DNA of 64,000 nucleotides from Roseicyclus sp. (GTDB taxonomy: Bacteria; Pseudomonadota; Alphaproteobacteria; Rhodobacterales; Rhodobacteraceae). The position numbers and the translations under genes were made by a program. The notes under the pieces were generated by a model. That model was not told where the DNA came from. It searched no databases and saw nothing but the letters and a program-made list of their open reading frames with translations. Each line of letters starts with the position of its first letter. Position 1 is the stretch's first letter. Below are positions 1-7,691 of this stretch, piece by piece. The stretch is from contig NZ_JAGYJN010000006.1 of the NCBI RefSeq assembly GCF_018402035.1, forward strand, positions 62,001 to 126,000, given 5' to 3'.

Positions 1-136
1 CCCAAATTTCGGCTAAATTTTCACAATGACCGCGCTTTCGGCGCGCTTGTCCGGTTGCACCTTGGGCAGCGGCGTGATTTTGTCTTTCGTGCGTCTATAT
101 ACGCTTTTGTAACGTGATCTGCGCGAAAGTATTTCG

Positions 137-709
137 ATGTTGGTTGAGGAAACGGGAATACCCGATTTGCGGGTGATCACGCCGCCGCGGTTTGGTGATG
201 CGCGCGGGTTTTTTGCGGAGACCTATAGCCGCGACAAGCTGGCGGCGCATGGCATTACGCTTGATTTCGTTCAGGATAATCACTCGCTGTCGGCGCAGGC
301 GGGCACGGTGCGGGGCTTGCATTTTCAGGCGCCGCCGCGTGCGCAGGCCAAGCTGGTGCGCTGTGGGCGGGGGGTGTTGTTCGATGTGGCGGTCGATATC
401 CGGCGTGGCTCGCCCAGCTATGGGCGTTGGTTCGGGATCGAGCTGAGCTTTGAGAATGGCAAGCAATTGCTGATCCCCGCGGGCTTTGCGCATGGGTTTG
501 TCACCCGCGCGCCCGATACCGAGATCATCTATAAGTGTTCGGATATCTACGCACCCCAGACTGAGGGGGCGCTTGCTTGGGACGACCCAGATATCGGCAT
601 CGATTGGGCGATGGGCGATGTTTCCCCGATCTTGTCAGCCAAGGATGCAGTGGCGGGTGCTTTTGCGGATTTCGACAGCCCCTTTGTCTATGACGGGGGC
701 GCATCATGA
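137..709 (+). CDS. rfbC: dTDP-4-dehydrorhamnose 3,5-epimerase
   Basis: 190 aa, the usual length for RmlC/RfbC. It epimerises C3 and C5 of dTDP-4-keto-6-deoxyglucose in dTDP-L-rhamnose synthesis, in the cytoplasm. The cupin fold signature is clear: RGLHFQ around residues 59-64 with the expected catalytic His62, the RFGDARGFF segment near residues 18-26, AGFAHGF near 115-121, and a Tyr at 132 in the position of the family's catalytic Tyr. The stop overlaps the start of rfbB, so the two are probably translated together. It is the first gene of the glycan operon; the 136 bases before it hold no gene or promoter that I can defend. Confidence 0.95.
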   Translation: MLVEETGIPDLRVITPPRFGDARGFFAETYSRDKLAAHGITLDFVQDNHSLSAQAGTVRGLHFQAPPRAQAKLVRCGRGVLFDVAVDIRRGSPSYGRWFGIELSFENGKQLLIPAGFAHGFVTRAPDTEIIYKCSDIYAPQTEGALAWDDPDIGIDWAMGDVSPILSAKDAVAGAFADFDSPFVYDGGAS

Positions 710-1746
710 AGCTTTTGGTAACAGGGGGCGCGGGGTTCATCGGCTCGGCCGTGGTGCGGCTGGCGGTGGCGCGCGGGCATCATGTCGTCAATGTCGACAA
801 GCTGACCTATGCCGCCTGCCTCGATAATCTGGCCCCTGTGGTGGACAGCCCGCTTTATGCCTTTGAACAGGCTGATATTTGCGACCGCGCCGCGATGGAC
901 CGCATTCTTGCACAACATCGCCCCGATGCGATCATGCATCTGGCCGCCGAAAGCCATGTGGACCGGTCCATCGACGGGCCGGGCGCGTTTATCGCGACCA
1001 ATATCACTGGCACCTACACGCTGCTCGAGGCCGCGCGCGCCTATTGGGTTCGCGAAGGTCGGCCCGAGGGGTTCCGCTTTCACCACATCTCCACCGATGA
1101 GGTCTATGGCACGCTGGGGGCCGAGGGGCTCTTTACCGAAGACACGGCCTATGCGCCCAATAGCCCCTATTCGGCGTCCAAGGCGGCCTCGGACCATCTC
1201 GTGCGCGCGTGGCATGAGACCTATGGATTGCCGGTTGTCGTCACCAATTGCTCGAACAACTACGGACCCTATCATTTCCCCGAAAAGCTGATCCCTGTGG
1301 TGATCCTGAACGCTTTGGCGGGCAAGCCGATCCCCGTCTATGGCAGGGGAGAGAACGTCCGCGATTGGCTTTATGTCGAAGATCACGCCGATGCGTTGCT
1401 TCTTGTTTGCGAGAAGGGGGTCGTGGGCCGCAGCTACAACATCGGCGGCAATAATGAGCGGCGCAATATCGATCTGGTGCGCATGATCTGCGCGCTGCTC
1501 GACAAACGCCGCCCTGAGGCCGCACCCCATGACCGGCTGATCACCTTCGTCACCGACCGACCCGGCCATGACCTTCGCTATGCCATCGACGCCAGCCGCA
1601 TCCGCGAAGAGCTGGGCTGGCAACCCTCGGTCACAGTGGAAGAGGGGCTGGCGCGCACCGTCGATTGGTATCTCGCCAACGAAGACTGGTGGCGCGCGTT
1701 GCAAGAGCGGGATGGTGTCGGGCAACGGTTGGGCAAGGTGGGTTAG
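706..1746 (+). CDS. rfbB: dTDP-glucose 4,6-dehydratase
   Basis: 346 aa, normal for RmlB. It converts dTDP-glucose to dTDP-4-keto-6-deoxyglucose with bound NAD. The N-terminus has the Rossmann motif [10 protein letters not shown] (residues 5-14). The short-chain dehydrogenase active site is visible as STDEVYG (129-135, with the paired Asp131/Glu132 that define dehydratases) and YSASK (155-159). The N-terminal half is the NAD domain and the C-terminal half binds the sugar nucleotide. The ATG overlaps the rfbC stop by four bases. The four rhamnose genes are all present in this operon, in the order C-B-(GT17)-D-A. Confidence 0.96.
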   Translation: MKLLVTGGAGFIGSAVVRLAVARGHHVVNVDKLTYAACLDNLAPVVDSPLYAFEQADICDRAAMDRILAQHRPDAIMHLAAESHVDRSIDGPGAFIATNITGTYTLLEAARAYWVREGRPEGFRFHHISTDEVYGTLGAEGLFTEDTAYAPNSPYSASKAASDHLVRAWHETYGLPVVVTNCSNNYGPYHFPEKLIPVVILNALAGKPIPVYGRGENVRDWLYVEDHADALLLVCEKGVVGRSYNIGGNNERRNIDLVRMICALLDKRRPEAAPHDRLITFVTDRPGHDLRYAIDASRIREELGWQPSVTVEEGLARTVDWYLANEDWWRALQERDGVGQRLGKVG

Positions 1747-1749
1747 ATT

Positions 1750-2535
1750 ATGGCACGCCTGATCGACTGCACGCTATTTTTCAACGAGTTTCGCCTGCTT
1801 TCATTGCGGTTCAACATCTTGCGCGACGCCGTCGATCGCTTTGTCATCGTTGAGGCCGACCGAACCTTTTCTGGCCAACGCAAACCATTGCGCTTGCGCA
1901 AGTGGATTACAGAGAATGCGTCTGATCTCGCCGATCGGATTTCCGTGATCGAAGTCACTGATTCTCCCCACAATAAGAACCCGTGGATTGCAGAGGTACA
2001 TCAACGCAACGCCGTGATGCGTGGCTTGTCCGATGTGCAGGATAACGACATCCTGATGTTCTTCGATGTCGATGAGATACCCTGTGTCGATGCGATCCTC
2101 GCGCGGTTGCCATCCGATGATCTGGCGGCAGTAGAGCAGGATTTCTACTATTATTATCTGAACTTACATCGCGGAAAGTGGGCACGGGGCACTGCCACCT
2201 ATGCGCGTAACATGACGGTCTCGCCCCAAGAGGCGCGAACGCTCTTCCATCGCCCTGTCATCGAGAGCGGAGGTTGGCATTTCAGCTATCTCATGTCCGC
2301 CGAGGATATGGCATCCAAGATACGCGCCTTTTCGCATCAAGAATTTAATGCGCCGCGCTTCACCGACATCGAGACGCTTCGGGCAAGAATAGCCGCGCAT
2401 CAGGATCTTTTCGGGCGCAAGAACCAACCCGCGCTGGCCGTGCGCCCCCTTGATGACAGTTTCCCGGAATTCCTGTTGAAAAATCGCTCGGATTACGCCG
2501 ATCTGATCCTTGCGCCACCGGGGCTTGCGGCATGA
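1750..2535 (+). CDS. family 17-type glycosyltransferase
   Basis: 261 aa. The N-terminus (LIDCTLFFNEFRLLSLR) and the segment MFFDVDEIP (about residues 103-111) resemble glycosyltransferase family 17, whose eukaryotic founder is the beta-1,4 N-acetylglucosaminyltransferase MGAT3; bacterial members sit in surface-polysaccharide loci. DVD at 106-108 would be the metal/nucleotide-sugar binding motif. It begins three bases after rfbB and overlaps rfbD by four bases, so it is embedded in the rhamnose operon. Donor and acceptor cannot be read from sequence. No signal peptide or membrane segment is visible, so it should act on the cytoplasmic side. Confidence 0.8.
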   Translation: MARLIDCTLFFNEFRLLSLRFNILRDAVDRFVIVEADRTFSGQRKPLRLRKWITENASDLADRISVIEVTDSPHNKNPWIAEVHQRNAVMRGLSDVQDNDILMFFDVDEIPCVDAILARLPSDDLAAVEQDFYYYYLNLHRGKWARGTATYARNMTVSPQEARTLFHRPVIESGGWHFSYLMSAEDMASKIRAFSHQEFNAPRFTDIETLRARIAAHQDLFGRKNQPALAVRPLDDSFPEFLLKNRSDYADLILAPPGLAA

Positions 2536-3386
2536 CCAAGACCCTCGTCTTCGGCACCACTGGCCAAGTGGCTACGGAACTGCGCGGTCTGGCACCCGTC
2601 ACTGCATTGGGTCGCACGCAGGCGGATTTGTCTGATCCTGCGGCTTGTGCCGCGGCAATCCATGCCCATCGCCCCCGCGCGGTGATCAATGCGGCCGCCT
2701 ACACGGCCGTCGACCGCGCCGAGAGCGAAGAGGCGCTTGCCACCACAATCAACGCTGATGCCCCGGCTGCAATGGCGCGGGCTTGTGCCGATTTGGGCAT
2801 CCCCTTTGTTCATATCTCGACCGATTACGTCTTTGCGGGCGGGGGCGACCGCCCTTGGCACCCCGATGCGCCCACCGCGCCCTTGGGGGCCTATGGGCGC
2901 AGTAAATGCCTGGGCGAAGAGGGGGTCCGCGCGGCGGGGGGCGTGCATGCGATCTTGCGCACTTCTTGGGTCGTTTCCGCGCATGGGCAGAATTTCGTCA
3001 AGACGATGCTGCGCCTTGGGGCCGCGCGCGATCACCTCAGCGTCGTGGCCGATCAGATCGGCGCACCCACGCCCGCGCGCGCTATCGCCGCCGCCTGCCT
3101 CAGCATCGCGGACCAGCTTGCCGCCGACCCCGCCAAAAGCGGCACCTATCATTTCGCGGGCAACCCCGCGACATCCTGGGCCGATTTCGCCCGCGCCATC
3201 ATGGATGCGGCGGGCCTGTCTTGCGTCATTACCGACATCCCCACCAGCGCTTACCCAACCCCAGCCAAACGCCCGCTCAATTCGCGCCTTGATTGCCGCG
3301 CGACCGAGGCCGCCTTTGGCATCCCCCGTCCCGATTGGCGCTTGGGGCTAGTCGATATCTTGAAAGATCTGGAGGTTAGCCAATGA
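2532..3386 (+). CDS. rfbD: dTDP-4-dehydrorhamnose reductase
   Basis: 284 aa, typical of RmlD. It performs the last step to dTDP-L-rhamnose, reducing dTDP-4-keto-rhamnose with NAD(P)H. Visible motifs: nucleotide-binding VFGTTGQVA at residues 6-14, a STDYVF segment near residues 96-101, and the YGRSK active-site Tyr121/Lys125. Start and stop both overlap the neighbouring genes by four bases, consistent with translational coupling. Nothing unusual apart from being separated from rfbB by the GT17 gene. Confidence 0.95.
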   Translation: MTKTLVFGTTGQVATELRGLAPVTALGRTQADLSDPAACAAAIHAHRPRAVINAAAYTAVDRAESEEALATTINADAPAAMARACADLGIPFVHISTDYVFAGGGDRPWHPDAPTAPLGAYGRSKCLGEEGVRAAGGVHAILRTSWVVSAHGQNFVKTMLRLGAARDHLSVVADQIGAPTPARAIAAACLSIADQLAADPAKSGTYHFAGNPATSWADFARAIMDAAGLSCVITDIPTSAYPTPAKRPLNSRLDCRATEAAFGIPRPDWRLGLVDILKDLEVSQ

Positions 3387-4252
3387 CTGCGCGCAAAGGC
3401 ATCATTCTGGCCGGTGGATCAGGCACCCGGCTTTACCCCATCACCATGGGCCTGTCGAAGCAGCTTTTGCCGATCTACGACAAGCCGATGATCTATTACC
3501 CGCTGAGCGTCTTGATGCTGGCCGGTATCCGCGAGATCGCGGTGATCACCACGCCGCAAGACCAAGACCAGTTCCGCCGCACACTTGGCGATGGCGGCCA
3601 ATGGGGCCTGTCCTTGCATTATATCGAACAGCCCAGCCCCGATGGGTTGGCGCAGGCCTATCTTCTTGCACAAGATTTCCTCGCCGGGGCGCCCTCGGCC
3701 ATGGTTTTGGGCGACAACATCTTTTTCGGCCACGGCCTGCCTGATCTCTTGGCCGAGGCGGATGCGCAGCCTGTGGGCGGCACGGTCTTTGGCTACCGCG
3801 TGGCCGACCCCGAACGCTACGGCGTGGTCGATTTCGCCCCCGATGGCAGCGTGCGCGCGATCATCGAGAAGCCGGAAAAACCGCCCTCGCATTTCGCGGT
3901 GACGGGGCTTTACTTCCTCGACGGCACGGCACCCGAACGCGCCGCCGCGGTCACACCCTCGCCGCGCGGCGAGTTGGAGATCACCTCGCTTTTGGAAAGC
4001 TACCTTGCCGATGGCGCGCTGCAAGTCAGCCGCATGGGCCGGGGCTTTGCATGGCTCGATACCGGCACCCACGCGAGCCTGCTTGATGCCGGCAACTTCG
4101 TGCGCACGCTGGAACAACGCCAAGGCATGCAAACCGGCAGCCCCGAGGAGATCGCCTATCAAAACGGCTGGATCACCGCCCAAGACCTCGCCACCCGCGC
4201 CAAGCTTTTCGCCAAAACCGATTATGGGAAATATCTCGAAGGATTGATCTGA
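3383..4252 (+). CDS. rfbA: glucose-1-phosphate thymidylyltransferase
   Basis: 289 aa, the normal RmlA length. It makes dTDP-glucose from dTTP and glucose-1-phosphate, the entry step to dTDP-rhamnose. The pyrophosphorylase signature GGSGTRLYP starts at residue 11, followed by SKQLLPIYDKPMIYYPLS, the classic RmlA signature, and a VLGDNIFFGHG segment. The start overlaps the rfbD stop by four bases. About 38 bases separate its stop from the large glycosyltransferase downstream, the only real gap in the operon before the sulfotransferase. Confidence 0.96.
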   Translation: MTARKGIILAGGSGTRLYPITMGLSKQLLPIYDKPMIYYPLSVLMLAGIREIAVITTPQDQDQFRRTLGDGGQWGLSLHYIEQPSPDGLAQAYLLAQDFLAGAPSAMVLGDNIFFGHGLPDLLAEADAQPVGGTVFGYRVADPERYGVVDFAPDGSVRAIIEKPEKPPSHFAVTGLYFLDGTAPERAAAVTPSPRGELEITSLLESYLADGALQVSRMGRGFAWLDTGTHASLLDAGNFVRTLEQRQGMQTGSPEEIAYQNGWITAQDLATRAKLFAKTDYGKYLEGLI

Positions 4253-4290
4253 TGTTGCCGACCCGTCTGGTGCGCTGACCGAAGCTGCAC

Positions 4291-6810
4291 GTGTTTATTC
4301 GCCTTTACGCCCTTTACCTGCGCTATGCCGCACGCCATGCCGACCGGCTGGCAGGCTTTTCGTTGCCGCGCCATCACGGGCGGCGACTTGGCCATGTGGA
4401 GCGGATTTGGCGCGCCGACGGTGTGACGCGCATCGTTGGCTGGACGAGCGCATCGGCGCTGCGGGTCAGTTGGCCCGGGGGCGCTGTGCATTGCGTGCCG
4501 CATATCCAGCGATCCGATGTCATGCATCGCTTTGGCCTTCCCCTTGAGTGCGGGTTCGAGATTGACCTGCCCGAGGCGGCGCGCGATCTGACCTTGCATG
4601 TCACGCTGGCCGATGGGCCAGAGATATCTTTGCCGCTTGCCCATCCCTCTGATCCGCCAAGCCCGGCGGCGCGTCGTAGGCTTTGGCGCGCCTTTGCTGT
4701 CGATTTGTGCCGTGCTTTGCCCGTGATGCTGCGCGTGGCCGTCATGCGCGATGGTGTGGCGCGCACGCGGGCCAAGCATCTGCTCGGGCTCGAGGCGCAT
4801 GCCGAGGGGCTGCCGATTGATGCGCGGTTCTTGGGCCATGGGCCTGTCGCGCGCGCGCGTCATCCCGTCACGATCATCGTGCCGGTGCATAATGCCTTTG
4901 ACATGCTGGTTGCCTGCCTGCGGCGCGTGGCGGCCCATACGGATGTCGCGTGGCACATGATCTTGATCGATGATGCATCGACCGATCCACGGGTGCGCCC
5001 GTTTCTGCGCGCTTTCGCGGATGAGCATGCCACCTGTGTCACCTTGCTTGAGTTGGAGCAAAACCTTGGCTTTGTGGGTGCGGTCAATCGCGGTTTTGCC
5101 GTGGCCGAGGGGCATATGGGCCATGTCGTCTTGCTCAATTCCGACGCGATGGTGCCCGCCGATTGGGCATCGCGCTTGATCGCGCCTTTTGATCGCGACC
5201 CGCGCATCGCCTCGGTCACGCCGATGTCGAACAATGCCGAGATTTTCTCTGTGCCCTTTATCTGCGAAGCGGTGCCTTTGCCCCATGGTATGGTTGACCG
5301 GGTCGATGCGATTGCCCAAAGCCTGAGCTTGCCCGATCCGTTGCCAACGGCACCCACGAGCGTGGGGTTTTGCATGGCAATTAATGCGCGGTGGTTTAGC
5401 CGGGTGCCGCGCTTTGACACCGCCTTTGGCCGTGGCTACGGCGAAGAGGTGGATTGGTGCCAAAAGATACGGCTTGCCGGTGGCCGTCATGTTGGGCTGC
5501 CTACCTTATTTGTCGAGCATCGCGGCGGCCAAAGCTTCGGTGCCGAGACCAAAAGGAAGGCTGTGCTGCGCGCCAATGCCATGATCGCGCGCCGCTATCC
5601 CGCCTATGATTTGGAGGTGCAGGGCTATATCGCCAATGACCCTTTGCGCACCGCGCGCCTTGCCTTGGCCGTGGTGGTGGCGGGCGAACTGGCCATCGGC
5701 CCCTTGCCGCTCTTTGTTGCCCATTCGATGGGCGGTGGGGCCGATCATGCCCTTGCTGCTGAGATCGCGTCATTTACCGCGCAAGGCCAATATGCGCTGG
5801 TGCTGCGCGTTGGTGGGCCAATCCGCTGGCAGTTAGAGCTGCATGGCCCGCTTGGCGTGGTGATGGGCGCGACCGAAGATTTCGGGCATATCCGCCGCTT
5901 GCTGGCCCCGGTGCCCGTGCTGCGGGTGGTTTATTCCTGCGGTGTGGGTGATCGCAATCCCATCGAATTGCCCGATGCGATGTTGGGCCTGATGCGTCAA
6001 GATCGCCCTGACCGGCTTGAGGCGCGGCTGCATGATTACTTCGTGATGAGCCCCTCTTACTGCCTGCTCAACGCCGATGGTCGCTATCGTGGCCCGGTCT
6101 TGCGCGACAATCCCGACCCCGCCCATCGCCAGCGCCGCCCAGAGGGGGGGATCGTGTCATTGGCAAGCTGGCAAGCGGCTTGGGAGGGGTTCTTGGCGCG
6201 CTGTGATGAGATTACCGTTTTCTCGGAAACAAGCCGGCAGCATTTGCTTGCGGCCTATCCCGGACTTGCCCGCAACATCGTCTATCGGCCGCATGCGACG
6301 GTCGCCCGGATTGATCGGATCAAGCACGGCGCCCATGGCGGCGCGACGCTTGCGGTGTTGGGCAACCTCAGCCGCCAAAAAGGGGCTGGTGTCTTGTGCG
6401 ATCTGGCCGAGCGTGTCGCGCGTGACGGTGGGCCAAAGCTTGCCTTGATCGGCAATATCGACCCGGCCTTTTCATTGCCGCCCTCTGTCCGGCTGCATGG
6501 GAGTTATGTGCCCGCCGACATCCCGCATCTGGCCGAGCGCTACGGGGTGGGGGCGTGGCTTGTCCCCTCGATCTGGCCCGAGACATTTTCCTTTGCCACA
6601 CATGAGATGTTGGCAACGGGCCTGCCTGTCTATGGCTTTGACATCGGCGCGCAGGGCGAGGCGCTGAGGCGCGCGCCTAATGGCATTCCCATTCCTTTCG
6701 ACCCCGATGGCGATCATGCGGCGGCGATTACCACGATGCTCGCGGCACGCGGGCCTTGGCGTATGGCGCAAGACACCAGTTTGCCAAGATTTGATAAGGC
6801 GGCAGAATGA
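4291..6810 (+). CDS. large two-domain glycosyltransferase (GT2-like plus GT4-like)
   Basis: 839 aa with a GTG start. Residues 1 to about 190 match no family I know but contain a stretch rich in beta strands. From residue 193 there is a GT2-type nucleotide-sugar domain (TIIVPVHNAFDM, then LIDDASTD, NLGFVGAVNRG and the LNSDA motif). From about 450 a second transferase unit begins (LFVAHSMGGGADHAL); it ends in a GT4/GT-B nucleotide-binding half with AVLGNLSRQKG near 685 and an EX7E motif, Glu764 and Glu772 in ETFSFATHE. So one polypeptide probably carries two sugar-transfer activities for the rhamnose-containing glycan. No membrane segments. Its end overlaps the sulfotransferase start by four bases. 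Sugar specificities are unknown. Confidence 0.85.
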   Translation: MFIRLYALYLRYAARHADRLAGFSLPRHHGRRLGHVERIWRADGVTRIVGWTSASALRVSWPGGAVHCVPHIQRSDVMHRFGLPLECGFEIDLPEAARDLTLHVTLADGPEISLPLAHPSDPPSPAARRRLWRAFAVDLCRALPVMLRVAVMRDGVARTRAKHLLGLEAHAEGLPIDARFLGHGPVARARHPVTIIVPVHNAFDMLVACLRRVAAHTDVAWHMILIDDASTDPRVRPFLRAFADEHATCVTLLELEQNLGFVGAVNRGFAVAEGHMGHVVLLNSDAMVPADWASRLIAPFDRDPRIASVTPMSNNAEIFSVPFICEAVPLPHGMVDRVDAIAQSLSLPDPLPTAPTSVGFCMAINARWFSRVPRFDTAFGRGYGEEVDWCQKIRLAGGRHVGLPTLFVEHRGGQSFGAETKRKAVLRANAMIARRYPAYDLEVQGYIANDPLRTARLALAVVVAGELAIGPLPLFVAHSMGGGADHALAAEIASFTAQGQYALVLRVGGPIRWQLELHGPLGVVMGATEDFGHIRRLLAPVPVLRVVYSCGVGDRNPIELPDAMLGLMRQDRPDRLEARLHDYFVMSPSYCLLNADGRYRGPVLRDNPDPAHRQRRPEGGIVSLASWQAAWEGFLARCDEITVFSETSRQHLLAAYPGLARNIVYRPHATVARIDRIKHGAHGGATLAVLGNLSRQKGAGVLCDLAERVARDGGPKLALIGNIDPAFSLPPSVRLHGSYVPADIPHLAERYGVGAWLVPSIWPETFSFATHEMLATGLPVYGFDIGAQGEALRRAPNGIPIPFDPDGDHAAAITTMLAARGPWRMAQDTSLPRFDKAAE

Positions 6811-7619
6811 CAGCGACACCAACCCCCGAGATGGCCGATGATCGGCCCTTGTTCATCATCGGCTCGGTCCGCTCTGGCACGACGCTGACGCGCGATCTCT
6901 TGCGGCGTGTGCCTGATTTCATTTGCCCCGAAGAAACCCATTTCTTTCGCTGGTCCGAGCCATTTCGCACGCCACATAGCTGGCAGCCATATCGCAATAG
7001 CGCGCTGCTCAAGACCCATCGTGCGATGGACGGGGTGGATGAAGAAACCTTTGCCTCCATCCTCGCACAAAGCAGGACCAAGGTTGAATTGCAGCGCCGC
7101 TATATTGCGGCCTTCGCCCGTGCAAAGGGCATCACCGGGCCGTATCGCTGGTTCGACAAGACGCCGCAGAATATCTATGGCGCGGCCCTGATCGCGCAGC
7201 AGATGCCAAAGGCGCGCTTTTTGTTCATGGTGCGCAACCCGCTGAATGTCGTGGCCAGCATGAAGCTTGGCCGTCAGGTCAAGGTCGCCGATCTTTTTGG
7301 CGCATGCAATTATTGGCTCGAGGCGGCGGCGATTTATGAAACCCTGCGCGTGGCATATCCTGAGCGGGTGATGTGTCTGCGATACGAGGATCTTGTTGCC
7401 GATGTTCCCACGGCGATGACAGGCATCTTGCACCACATGGGTTTGCCGACACAGCCCGCGCTATTTCATAAGCGCGATGCGCATGGCGAAAAGAACCTCT
7501 GGCTGAACGCATTGAGCGCGGAGGAAGCCGCCCAATTGCGCGATCAATGCGATGCTGTTGCTGCGACATTCGGCTATGATCTGGGGGCTGATCTTGCCGC
7601 GGCCGGACTGGCCGCATAA
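6807..7619 (+). CDS. sulfotransferase family protein
   Basis: 270 aa. The 5'-phosphosulfate binding loop IGSVRSGTT lies near residue 15 and the 3'-phosphate motif is seen in MVRNPLNVVASM, both expected of PAPS-dependent sulfotransferases. It overlaps the large glycosyltransferase by four bases and ends the operon, so a role in sulfating the surface glycan or its lipid carrier is a reasonable inference, not something the sequence proves. No signal peptide. The copA promoter follows directly. Confidence 0.8.
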   Translation: MTATPTPEMADDRPLFIIGSVRSGTTLTRDLLRRVPDFICPEETHFFRWSEPFRTPHSWQPYRNSALLKTHRAMDGVDEETFASILAQSRTKVELQRRYIAAFARAKGITGPYRWFDKTPQNIYGAALIAQQMPKARFLFMVRNPLNVVASMKLGRQVKVADLFGACNYWLEAAAIYETLRVAYPERVMCLRYEDLVADVPTAMTGILHHMGLPTQPALFHKRDAHGEKNLWLNALSAEEAAQLRDQCDAVAATFGYDLGADLAAAGLAA

Positions 7620-7638
7620 CGGGCAGGGTAAACACCCC

Positions 7639-7669
7639 TTGACCTTCCAGCTACGGGAAGCCCTATCTA
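7639..7669 (+). promoter_or_regulatory. CueR-type copper-responsive promoter of copA
   Basis: A -35 element TTGACC (7639-7644) and a -10 element TATCTA (7664-7669) are separated by 19 bases, the overlong spacer typical of MerR-family promoters. Inside the spacer is the dyad CTTCC-N7-GGAAG (7644-7660), close to known CueR operators. It lies 22 bases before copA, and the cueR gene is downstream in the same transcript, so copper would induce both pump and sensor. Confidence 0.85.
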
Positions 7670-7691
7670 CCGGTTAACCGGAGGGCTGCAC

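Noticed and set aside
1-136. Promoter for the rhamnose operon
   Set aside because: I found a TATATA-like box but no -35 element at suitable spacing; evidence too weak to list.
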